Below are positions 24,738 through 31,477 of a stretch of DNA of 56,953 nucleotides, piece after piece. The translations under genes and the position numbers were made by a program. Origin of the DNA: JAPLNB01 sp964451955. Its GTDB lineage: Bacteria; Planctomycetota; Phycisphaerae; Tepidisphaerales; Tepidisphaeraceae. Below the pieces are notes generated by a model. It was not told where the DNA came from. It did no database searches and saw nothing but the letters and a program-made list of their open reading frames with translations. Within the stretch, counting starts at the first letter, position 1; each line of letters starts with the position of its first letter. Where the stretch lies: NCBI GenBank assembly GCA_964451955.1, contig CAYVKG010000021.1:1-56953 (forward strand), in the 5' to 3' direction.

Positions 24738-25535
24738 ATGACAAACAATAAACCAATTCAGCACAACCAATTCGGCAACGGGCTCGCCCGCTGCGGGGCG
24801 GCGGACATTCCCTGGCCGGGGAACGATGCGACGGACAGGACGACGGATGGGTGCGGCGTGGACCAGGCGACGGCCACCGGCCCGGATTATGACTGCGACG
24901 ACGAGATGACGTCGGTCGTATCGTACGAGCGGCGGGAGAACGCCTGGGGCCGTGCCGACTATCGCGGCAACTGCGACGGCCGCCTGTTTAAGAACCTCGT
25001 GCTCCGATACGGTGCCAAGTGCGTTGCCGACCCGATGCTGGGCTCGGGTACGACGCGAGATGTCATCGCGGGCCTGAACCGACACAAAGGCACTGGAATC
25101 AAGTTCTGGGGCGGCGACCTACGGAACGGATTCGACCTGACACGACTGGAGCTGCCTGGACGCTATGACCTGGTCTGGCTGCATCCGCCATACTGGAACA
25201 TCGTTGAATATCATGCGGGGCCGGGGGACTTGAGTGCCTGCCGGGACTATGGCGAATTCCGAGCATTATTGATGCTCTGCCTGAAGAGGTGCTACGACGC
25301 GCTCGTCGTCGGCGGCCGCCTCGCCGTGCTCATCGGCGACGTGCGAAGGGCTGGACAATACACGCCCATCATCCGCGACATTCTCAACTTCCCGCACGGG
25401 CAGATTCGCAGCATCATCATCAAGGTTCAACACAACTGCACCAGCGACCGCAAGAGCTACGGGAGACTGGAGGACCCGCCCATCAAGCATGAGTATTGCG
25501 TGGTTTTCAAGAAGCCGGTCGACGCCCCGGTCTAA
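24738..25535 (+). CDS. Orphan DNA methyltransferase
   Basis: 265 aa. AdoMet-dependent DNA methylase with motif I DPMLGSGTTRDV (about residue 98) and a catalytic motif LHPPYWNIVEYH (about 154) that resembles the (D/S)PPY(W/F) of N6-adenine or N4-cytosine enzymes, though the first residue is His. RLAVLIGDVRR and IIIKVQHN follow as later strands. There is no restriction nuclease beside it. Next to ardA it most likely protects the element from host restriction. ATG 24738 follows a GAAGGAG site held in a hairpin. The about 90-residue N-terminal part is not recognised. Confidence 0.85.
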   Translation: MTNNKPIQHNQFGNGLARCGAADIPWPGNDATDRTTDGCGVDQATATGPDYDCDDEMTSVVSYERRENAWGRADYRGNCDGRLFKNLVLRYGAKCVADPMLGSGTTRDVIAGLNRHKGTGIKFWGGDLRNGFDLTRLELPGRYDLVWLHPPYWNIVEYHAGPGDLSACRDYGEFRALLMLCLKRCYDALVVGGRLAVLIGDVRRAGQYTPIIRDILNFPHGQIRSIIIKVQHNCTSDRKSYGRLEDPPIKHEYCVVFKKPVDAPV

Positions 25536-25662
25536 TAGGCCATCACGGGAACCGGCCAACGCCCGCTGATTTGTCGACGGGCGTATCCGCCATGAACGAC
25601 GCTCGGCTTTCGTGCCTAGCCTCTCCCCCTGGCGGGTCGGCTCCGGCTCCGCGGCCCCGCCC

Positions 25663-25729
25663 GGTCCTCCTCGCGGGTTCGTCATTCGCCCGAAGCGAGT
25701 GTACGAATAACGAACCCTTAAGGAGGACC
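25663..25729 (+). promoter_or_regulatory. Inverted repeat covering a Shine-Dalgarno sequence (3)
   Basis: Left arm 25663-25688 (GGTCCTCCT, GGGTTCG, ATTCG blocks) pairs with right arm 25704-25729 (CGAAT, CGAACCC, AGGAGGACC). The right arm contains AAGGAGGACC, but the codon that follows at the position equivalent to the start in the 26555 copy is CTG, not ATG. Confidence 0.65.
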
Positions 25730-25730
25730 T

Positions 25731-25955
25731 TCTGCGGCAAATACACCCATCCACGGAAATGAAATTGACCGCATTCCCGGTTTCATCGAAGGACGGTCCA
25801 CCGTCTTCACCTTGAAACTGGGCGGTCCCCGCTCAACCCACGTGCATTTCTCCGTCGAGTCTGGCGTAGTTCTGGTTCGTGGGTCCAGCTGGGACATTGG
25901 TACCCGGGAGCCGCTCGACGACCGGGACAGCGGCGGCTTCTACTGCGACCCGTGA
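25731..25955 (+). pseudogene. Small frame behind hairpin 3 that has lost its start codon
   Basis: From 25731 the frame reads SAANTPIHGNEIDRIPGFIEGRSTVFTLKLGGPRSTHVHFSVESGVVLVRGSSWDIGTREPLDDRDSGGFYCDP and stops at TGA 25953-25955. The pattern of beta-strand-like segments and the good ribosome binding site argue for a real gene, and the first residues (ANT-P-IH) echo MANTKPVHEI of the gene at 26555. No ATG, GTG or TTG is in frame near the site. Either the start has mutated, or a rare codon such as ATC or ATT is used. Function unknown. Confidence 0.45.
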
Positions 25956-26485
25956 TGCGACCGGCAGACGGGACAACGAGTTCGCCACCCGAGGGGCCAA
26001 GGAAGACCAGCCATCCTACCCGACCCGGGGTCAATCTGACTCGCTCATCACCTCTGCCCAATCCGCTCATTTGCCTCTCTGACACCACGTTCATCCCCTT
26101 GATGCCGTCTGCTCATCGCCGGCCAGCGGTAGCTGCAGGCTGCGCTTTGCATTCTCTGCATCGCGACCAGGATGCGAGTCTGGTCCGAAGCCTCGCCAGA
26201 CACACAGGTGTCGCCCCATCCAAAGCTCTGAGTTTCGTTCTTCCAGGCCGTTGCTCACCGCGGCCGCCCGTGGACTTCCGCGTCCGCCCTGCCGGCCGGC
26301 GGTGCTCCCGTCTGCCGTCCCGGGCAGTGTACGAATCTGCTTTCGCATGCAGGTTTGTGTTTGCCGAGGTGGGGTGCTCGGCCGCGACGCCTCCGCTCTC
26401 CCTCCCGTGGCAAGGACTCACGCCAGGCAAAGCCTGTCATGAGCCTTGCATTACTCCGGTCGGCGTCCGCTTCGCGGCCGAGCAC
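25956..26485. other. Gene-free spacer before hairpin 4
   Basis: About 530 bp. No frame has both a start site and protein-like composition. It may hold the promoter for the small gene at 26555 or simply be decayed DNA. Confidence 0.4.
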
Positions 26486-26552
26486 GGTCCTCCTCGAGGG
26501 TGTTGGTTTCCACCCACTCAGGTGAGTGAAAACCAAACCTTCAAGGAGGACC
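26486..26552 (+). promoter_or_regulatory. Inverted repeat covering a Shine-Dalgarno sequence (4)
   Basis: Left arm 26486-26519 and right arm 26524-26552 enclose a 4-nt loop. Paired blocks are GGTCCTCCT / AGGAGGACC, GAGGGT / ACCTTC (one G-U), TTGGTTT / AAACCAA and CACTC / GAGTG, with one bulge. The outer end of the stem pairs the AAGGAGGACC of the gene at 26555 completely. Confidence 0.7.
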
Positions 26553-26554
26553 TT

Positions 26555-26794
26555 ATGGCAAACACAAAACCTGTACACGAAATCCGACTCGGCACCATCC
26601 GGGCCGCCATCTGGGAGCACATCGTCGTTGGCAAAGGCAGCCGCTTCAATGTCACGGTCAACCGCGGCTACCTGAGCAACGGCCAATGGAACAACACCCA
26701 GAGCTTCGGCCGGGACGACCTGCTGATCCTGGCCAAGGCTCTGGACCAGGCCCACACCTGGATACACGAGCAGAAGAAGCAGCAGGCAGCATAA
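26555..26794 (+). CDS. Small element protein, IR-x-G-x-I-x-A-x-IW family
   Basis: 79 aa: MANTKPVHEIRLGTIRAAIWEHIVVGKGSRFNVTVNRGYLSNGQWNNTQSFGRDDLLILAKALDQAHTWIHEQ. A beta-rich core is followed by a C-terminal amphipathic helix. A clear paralogue starts at 56819 (IRYGAIKATIWRN). I know similar small proteins only as unannotated genes of planctomycete elements; the size and beta-sheet-then-helix order resemble single-strand DNA-binding PC4-like folds, which is a guess. ATG follows a ribosome binding site locked in a long hairpin and the gene ends at its own terminator. Confidence 0.75.
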   Translation: MANTKPVHEIRLGTIRAAIWEHIVVGKGSRFNVTVNRGYLSNGQWNNTQSFGRDDLLILAKALDQAHTWIHEQKKQQAA

Positions 26795-26800
26795 CAACAC

Positions 26801-26830
26801 GCTGGCCGGCGATGAGCCGGCCGGCATTTT
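26801..26830 (+). terminator. Intrinsic terminator (repeated GGCCGG type, copy 1)
   Basis: GCTGGCCGGC-GATGA-GCCGGCCGGC followed by ATTTT, directly after the stop of the 26555 gene. An almost identical terminator follows the next gene (27166-27194). Confidence 0.75.
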
Positions 26831-26846
26831 CATAAGGAGATGAAAA

Positions 26847-27158
26847 ATGACGACAGAGAGAAACGAAATGAACGAACTGGAAGAGATGACAGTGGCCGAG
26901 CAGCCCATCGATTACGACCCCGCCGTACACGGGGGATGTCCGGTGTGCGGCGGCAACGACGAGTACCTGAACGTATGTCGTGGACACTGGTTCGTCTGCC
27001 ACATGCACCGCAAACGCTGGTTCGGCGGACACGACGTGTTTCCAACCTGGCAGAACGAAACCGCCGATGACTGGCTGAACAACTACGAGCGTATCCGGCA
27101 TTATGACCTGGTCAACCCCGTATACGAGCCGAAGTCACCCTTCGACCCCGAGTTCTGA
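26847..27158 (+). CDS. Small zinc-ribbon-type protein (paralogue A)
   Basis: 103 aa. An acidic N-terminus (about 25 residues) is followed by GCPVCGGNDEYLNVCRGHWFVCHMHRKRWFGGHDVF, a CPxC...C..H pattern that should bind one zinc ion, then a DDWLNNYERI helix. It shares CPxC-x(20)-W-x-V-C-x2-H-RKRW with the next gene. AAGGAGATGAAAA precedes ATG 26847. Unknown family; single-gene unit bounded by terminators on both sides. Confidence 0.75.
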   Translation: MTTERNEMNELEEMTVAEQPIDYDPAVHGGCPVCGGNDEYLNVCRGHWFVCHMHRKRWFGGHDVFPTWQNETADDWLNNYERIRHYDLVNPVYEPKSPFDPEF

Positions 27159-27165
27159 TTAACCC

Positions 27166-27194
27166 GCTGGCCGGTGATGAGCCGGCCGGCTTTT
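27166..27194 (+). terminator. Intrinsic terminator (repeated GGCCGG type, copy 2)
   Basis: GCTGGCCGGT-GATGA-GCCGGCCGGC followed by TTTT. It matches copy 1 base for base except at two positions, so the gene-terminator cassettes have probably duplicated. Confidence 0.75.
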
Positions 27195-27213
27195 CAAATG
27201 GAGGACATTACTT

Positions 27214-27744
27214 ATGACCTATGAGAGAACTTCGATAACCATCACAATTCCCCTTGAATCTGGCTGCCCTATCTGTCACCGCAGCAACGGGGTTTATGAG
27301 ATTTACGGCGGCGACTGGGCGGTTTGCGACGTGCACCGCAAGAGGTGGCAGGTATCCGGGACCCTACGTTCGCCCAGCACCGGTCAGGAGATGATGATGT
27401 GGGCGAAGAAGACCGAACGATTTGCCACCTACGAAGAGAAGGTATGGGCAAGAAACGCAAGGCGTTTTTCCAATTACGAAGAAGTGCTGCCAGTCTCTGC
27501 CTGCCAAGGAAGCTGCGGTCCTGCAACGAGCATGACGGAGCCCGGCGTCATATGCGGGCTTCCCGATACGGTTCAGGAGGCCATCAGCCAAATCACCGAA
27601 TACGTTCGCGACCGTGAAGCTGACGCCTACAGCAGACTGTCGCCGGCGAAGAGTGCCAAACACATCTATCGCTATGCAGCAATCGTCAGTGGCTGGCTGA
27701 ATGAACTGACAGAAGCCCAAGACAAAGCGGAAGCGAACCTATGA
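27214..27744 (+). CDS. Zinc-ribbon-type protein (paralogue B, extended)
   Basis: 176 aa. SGCPICHRSNGVYEIYGGDWAVCDVHRKRWQV (about residues 17-48) is the same zinc motif as in paralogue A. An extra C-terminal domain (about 95-176) contains a CQGSC pair and two amphipathic helices (VQEAISQITEYVRDREADAYSRL, KHIYRYAAIVSGWLNELTEAQ). The plus-strand start at 27214 follows GGAGG. Unknown function; last gene before the candidate oriT. Confidence 0.72.
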   Translation: MTYERTSITITIPLESGCPICHRSNGVYEIYGGDWAVCDVHRKRWQVSGTLRSPSTGQEMMMWAKKTERFATYEEKVWARNARRFSNYEEVLPVSACQGSCGPATSMTEPGVICGLPDTVQEAISQITEYVRDREADAYSRLSPAKSAKHIYRYAAIVSGWLNELTEAQDKAEANL

Positions 27745-28511
27745 GCCTGAACAACCAAACCCCGGCCGCCCATTTAGCCATTCGTGACCAGTGGCCCCAC
27801 ACAGGCAGGCTTGAAAGGCGTGCTTGATGGGAAAGACGAAACGACCACATCAGAAATCGCCGCTCGCCGCATGACGAGCGGCGATGCGGCGGTACATGGA
27901 CCGGCACGTGACATTGGCGGCCGTGCGTGCGAAAGAGTAAACTGCCGTGGCTATGAGTCACGCGGGAAGGCGAGAGTTGAGCGACCGCAGAGGGGTTCCC
28001 GTCGGCATTCAGGTCAACAAGCCAGCCGATTCGCCCGGAAGAGTAATTTCCGTGCGGCGAAGAGACATGACTGGAAGCAGCGGAGCCTCCACGGCTCAAT
28101 GGTCTACGGTCCGGCATGGCTTACCTCGTCTCTCCACGGACCTCGTCTCAGGTCCAGCGATATCCCGACGGCTTGAAGGCCCGCCAAGGCATCGGGTCTC
28201 CCGGCTTGGTCTTTCACGACGAGACAGAAGTCGTCATTACCTGAATCCCAGAAAGACACCAATACCGCACCCGTTCGGAACGGCTCGTCTTCAGTCCGTT
28301 TCCGGTCCAGCCAGCCAGTCGGTATTCGGGGATTCCGGCAAGGCCGGCACACCCCATGCACCTTCGGTGCGCACGAAAGCCGCAGCAGCGGGATTCAGAT
28401 GCTTGTATCCACGGCAGTTAACGCTGCGCGCAGTCCGTGAACAGAACGCCATTGGTCTTTGCATAAGTATAAGTAGAAGATGTGTTTACACGGTTCACGC
28501 AGAGCCGCGCC
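27745..28511. other. Gene-free stretch before the relaxase operon: candidate oriT
   Basis: 767 bp without a supported gene, directly upstream of a ribbon-helix-helix gene and a MOBF relaxase. It contains several short inverted repeats (for example GCCGCTCGCCGC near 27860 with its complement) and an AT-rich segment with ATAAGT repeats at about 28460-28475, in otherwise GC-rich DNA. Relaxases of this class usually act on an oriT next to their own gene. I cannot point to a nic site. A 197-codon plus frame (27947-28540) has no ribosome binding site and is not called. Confidence 0.45.
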
Positions 28512-28832
28512 ATGCCCAACGACAAGAACATCGCCTTTAGACTGCCCCAGCCTTACTACGGGCAGCTCGAGAAGCTCGCCAAGGAAACTGATGCTGAGTC
28601 CATCAACATCATGGCCAGGAACCTGGTCATCATGTTCCTCGATCAGCAGCAGCTGCTCCGTGAGGTGTGCAGTGAGGTTTCCGACACGCGGGCCGACATC
28701 GATGAGCTGCGCAGATGCCTGGCCCGGAGCGTGGAGGCCATCCTGACCAACCTGAGAACCGACCTTTCCGAGCAGGAAATCAAGAACTGGGTGTTCGAGA
28801 AGCTCTGGCCGAAGCCAAGCGAGGGCTCGTAA
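28512..28832 (+). CDS. Ribbon-helix-helix relaxosome accessory protein (predicted)
   Basis: 106 aa. NIAFRLPQPYYGQLEKLAKETDAESINIMARNLVIMFLDQ is a ribbon-helix-helix start (beta strand, two helices), followed by a helical tail that may oligomerise. Its stop overlaps the relaxase start (TAATG), so the two are co-translated. Genes in this place, such as trwA or traY, encode oriT-binding proteins that help the relaxase and regulate its operon; this role is inferred from fold and position. Confidence 0.75.
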   Translation: MPNDKNIAFRLPQPYYGQLEKLAKETDAESINIMARNLVIMFLDQQQLLREVCSEVSDTRADIDELRRCLARSVEAILTNLRTDLSEQEIKNWVFEKLWPKPSEGS

Positions 28833-31477
28833 TGCTGAGCATCATGGCCATGACGGCGGGCAAGGAGAATTACTATCTTCACCTGGCCCGCGAGGATTAC
28901 TACACCGAAGGCGGCGAACGCCCCGGCGAATGGTATGCAGGCGCTGCGGCTGAACAACTGGGACTGGAGGGCCAGGTGGAAGGAGCGGCTTTGCGAGCGT
29001 TGATGCAGGGCCTTGGACCCGACGGCAAACCGTTCGTCCAGCTCCAGAAGAACCATCCGCACCAGCCAGGATGGGACCTGTGTTTCAGCGCCCCCAAGAG
29101 CGTGTCCGTCCTGTGGGCCATGGCCCCCGCGAGCGAACGCGAGGCCATCCAACTGGCCCACAGGGAGGCCGTCGCCGCCGCCCTGGAGTACATGGAGAAG
29201 AACGTGATCGTCACCCGCCGAGGCCAGGGCGGGCAGATTTGCGAGCCGGCTTCCATGCTGGCCGCCATGTTCGAACACGGCACGAGCCGGAACCAGGACC
29301 CGCAATTGCACACCCATGTCCTGTTGGCCAATGTCGTCGTCCGCCAGGACGGGACGACGGGAACGCTGGACAGCCTGCCCATCTATGAACGACAACTGGA
29401 GATCGGCGCCATCTATCGCGCCGAACTCGCCTGGCGCCTTCGTCAGGACGTGGGCCTGAGCATCCGGCCCGACGGCGAGTTCTTTCGCATCCCGGACGTG
29501 CCGGAGGACCTCTGTGAGCATTTTTCGTCGCGAAGCCAGGAGATTCGCCATTACATGGACGAGATGAAGCTTCCTCGTACGCCCAAGGCCGCTGAGAAGG
29601 CCGCCCTGGCGACGCGCGGCGTCAAGGGGCACGTGGCCCGTCGAGACCTGTTCACCCGCTGGCACAACATCGGCGAAGAACACCGCTTTGGCGTGGACCA
29701 GGCCGCGGACCTGATCCGCGCTCAACGGCAGACAAATGCCCAGAGGCGACTTGGCGCGGACGAAGACGCCCAAGCCGCCCGCATCGTTCGCCACGCGGCG
29801 GATACCCTGGGCAAGCAGCAGGGTGAGTTTTCGCAAAGCGACCTGGTCCAGTCTGCCGCCATCGCCGGACAACACCGGGGCCTCAAGCCCGAGGCGGTCT
29901 TGAATCGCATTGCCCGGGACCGGGAGCAGAAACGAACTTTCGAGCGGAAGGAGGAGGGGTCAGGAGAAGACCGATACACGACGAAATCCGCGCGGCGCTT
30001 GTTCGGCGAATTGGAGGATGCCGCGGCACGCCTTGCGCAAAACAAGCGGTTCCGACTTACCGAGGACTACGTCAGGCGTCGCCTCGGCAAGTACCCCGAG
30101 CTGTCCGACGAGCAGCGCCAGGCGATCGTCGACATCAGCACCAAGCCCGGTGCGTTTCAATGCGTTGATGGGGTGTCCGGCAGCGGCAAGACCTCGATGC
30201 TGAAGGCCGCCAATGACCTGTGGCGGGACGCGGGGTACACCGTCGTCGGCTGCGCGACCACCAGGACGGCAGCCCGCAAGCTGGAGGCGGCCAGCGGCAT
30301 CGAGTCCGCGACCGTGGCTGGTGTGCTGTACCACGAGGATCCCACGCTCCGCCAGCAACTCGTCCACCATGCACGCCAGCTTGGCCGCGCTGCCCTGGGC
30401 AAACCCACCTATGCGCTGAAGGATGCCCCGCTCACGCGGGACACCGTCCTCGTCGTGGACAACGCGAACATGGTCGGCAACTCCGACCTGACCCGATTGC
30501 TGCGGCGAGCTGAGAAGGCGCGCGCCAAGGTCATTTTGATCGGCGACCGGCGCCAAATCGAGGCCTACAAGCAGGCGGGCGCGTTCTCGCACCTTATCGA
30601 GAAATTCGGGGCGGCCGACTTGCATGAGATCCATCGGCAGCAAGAGCCATGGCAGCAGGAAGTGGTCCGCCAGCTGGCAAAAGGCGATGTCCGCGGCGCG
30701 CTCACCCAGTTCATGCTGGCCGGTGACCTCTGCCCGGAGAACAACCGCGAACGCGCCATGCGATCACTGATCACTCGCTGGCAGCTGGACCGCGCCTCCG
30801 ACAAGGAGCTGCCCGGCTACCTGATCATCGGACGATCCCAGGAGGATGCCCGCGAGCTGAACATCATGGCTCAGCAATCGCGCCGTCAGATGGGGCAGTT
30901 GAAGCCGCTCCTGAGGCAGCATATCGCGGACGGCTGGGTCTATCGCGACGACCGGGTCTGCTTCACGAGAGGCAATAGGGCCAGAAACTACCGCAGCGGA
31001 GAATTTGGAACCGTCGAGAAGATCGGGTTGGATGAGAGCTTGACCATCCGGCTGGACCGCAAGGAAAGGATGGGCCTTTTCCATCGCCACGTGCGCGTCA
31101 AGCTTTCCGCGTCGCAATACAAAGATCTGCAGCTCGGGTACGCGGTGACAGCATCTCAAGCACAAGGCCTGGACGTAGAGCGTGCCTACGCGTTCCTGGA
31201 ACCCTACAGCCTCGAACCCACCAGCAAGTACGACCGCCGCCTCACCTACGCCCAACTCTGCACGGCCAAGGACAAGACCCAGGTGTTCGTCGCCGGAGCC
31301 GACATCGCCGACGAACTGGAAGTCCTGGAGGAAACGGCCCGCCTGTCGCAGGAGACCCTGCACGAGGCGCGGCGCCAACGGGAACGACAGGAGGAAGCCA
31401 TGCATGAGGCCGAGCGCCAGCGGCAGGCCGAGCAGCAAGCGCAGCAACAAGCCGCCCAGGCACGATACACGCCATGA
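28832..31477 (+). CDS. MOBF-family conjugative relaxase-helicase (TrwC/TraI-like)
   Basis: 881 aa. N-terminal TrwC relaxase domain (about 1-300) with candidate catalytic tyrosines in ENYYLHLAREDYYTEGG and the metal-binding histidines in DPQLHTHVLLANVV. An SF1 helicase follows: Walker A GVSGSGKT (about 450), GDRRQIE and the late motif YAVTASQAQGLDVERAYAF. The Walker B segment reads VLVVDNANMV where TraI/TrwC have VVDEAGMV, so the catalytic glutamate seems replaced. The C-terminus is a Gln/Glu-rich coiled coil. It nicks oriT and pilots the T-strand. Followed by the coupling-protein gene with a 4-bp ATGA overlap. Confidence 0.95.
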   Translation: MLSIMAMTAGKENYYLHLAREDYYTEGGERPGEWYAGAAAEQLGLEGQVEGAALRALMQGLGPDGKPFVQLQKNHPHQPGWDLCFSAPKSVSVLWAMAPASEREAIQLAHREAVAAALEYMEKNVIVTRRGQGGQICEPASMLAAMFEHGTSRNQDPQLHTHVLLANVVVRQDGTTGTLDSLPIYERQLEIGAIYRAELAWRLRQDVGLSIRPDGEFFRIPDVPEDLCEHFSSRSQEIRHYMDEMKLPRTPKAAEKAALATRGVKGHVARRDLFTRWHNIGEEHRFGVDQAADLIRAQRQTNAQRRLGADEDAQAARIVRHAADTLGKQQGEFSQSDLVQSAAIAGQHRGLKPEAVLNRIARDREQKRTFERKEEGSGEDRYTTKSARRLFGELEDAAARLAQNKRFRLTEDYVRRRLGKYPELSDEQRQAIVDISTKPGAFQCVDGVSGSGKTSMLKAANDLWRDAGYTVVGCATTRTAARKLEAASGIESATVAGVLYHEDPTLRQQLVHHARQLGRAALGKPTYALKDAPLTRDTVLVVDNANMVGNSDLTRLLRRAEKARAKVILIGDRRQIEAYKQAGAFSHLIEKFGAADLHEIHRQQEPWQQEVVRQLAKGDVRGALTQFMLAGDLCPENNRERAMRSLITRWQLDRASDKELPGYLIIGRSQEDARELNIMAQQSRRQMGQLKPLLRQHIADGWVYRDDRVCFTRGNRARNYRSGEFGTVEKIGLDESLTIRLDRKERMGLFHRHVRVKLSASQYKDLQLGYAVTASQAQGLDVERAYAFLEPYSLEPTSKYDRRLTYAQLCTAKDKTQVFVAGADIADELEVLEETARLSQETLHEARRQRERQEEAMHEAERQRQAEQQAQQQAAQARYTP

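Noticed and set aside
27947..28540. Plus-strand frame of 197 codons before the relaxase operon
   Set aside because: No ribosome binding site, low-complexity Arg/Ser/Pro composition, and it runs into the start of the ribbon-helix-helix gene; non-coding oriT-type DNA fits better.
28643..29875. Minus-strand frame of 410 codons
   Set aside because: Antisense shadow of the MOBF relaxase, whose catalytic motifs are clear on the plus strand.
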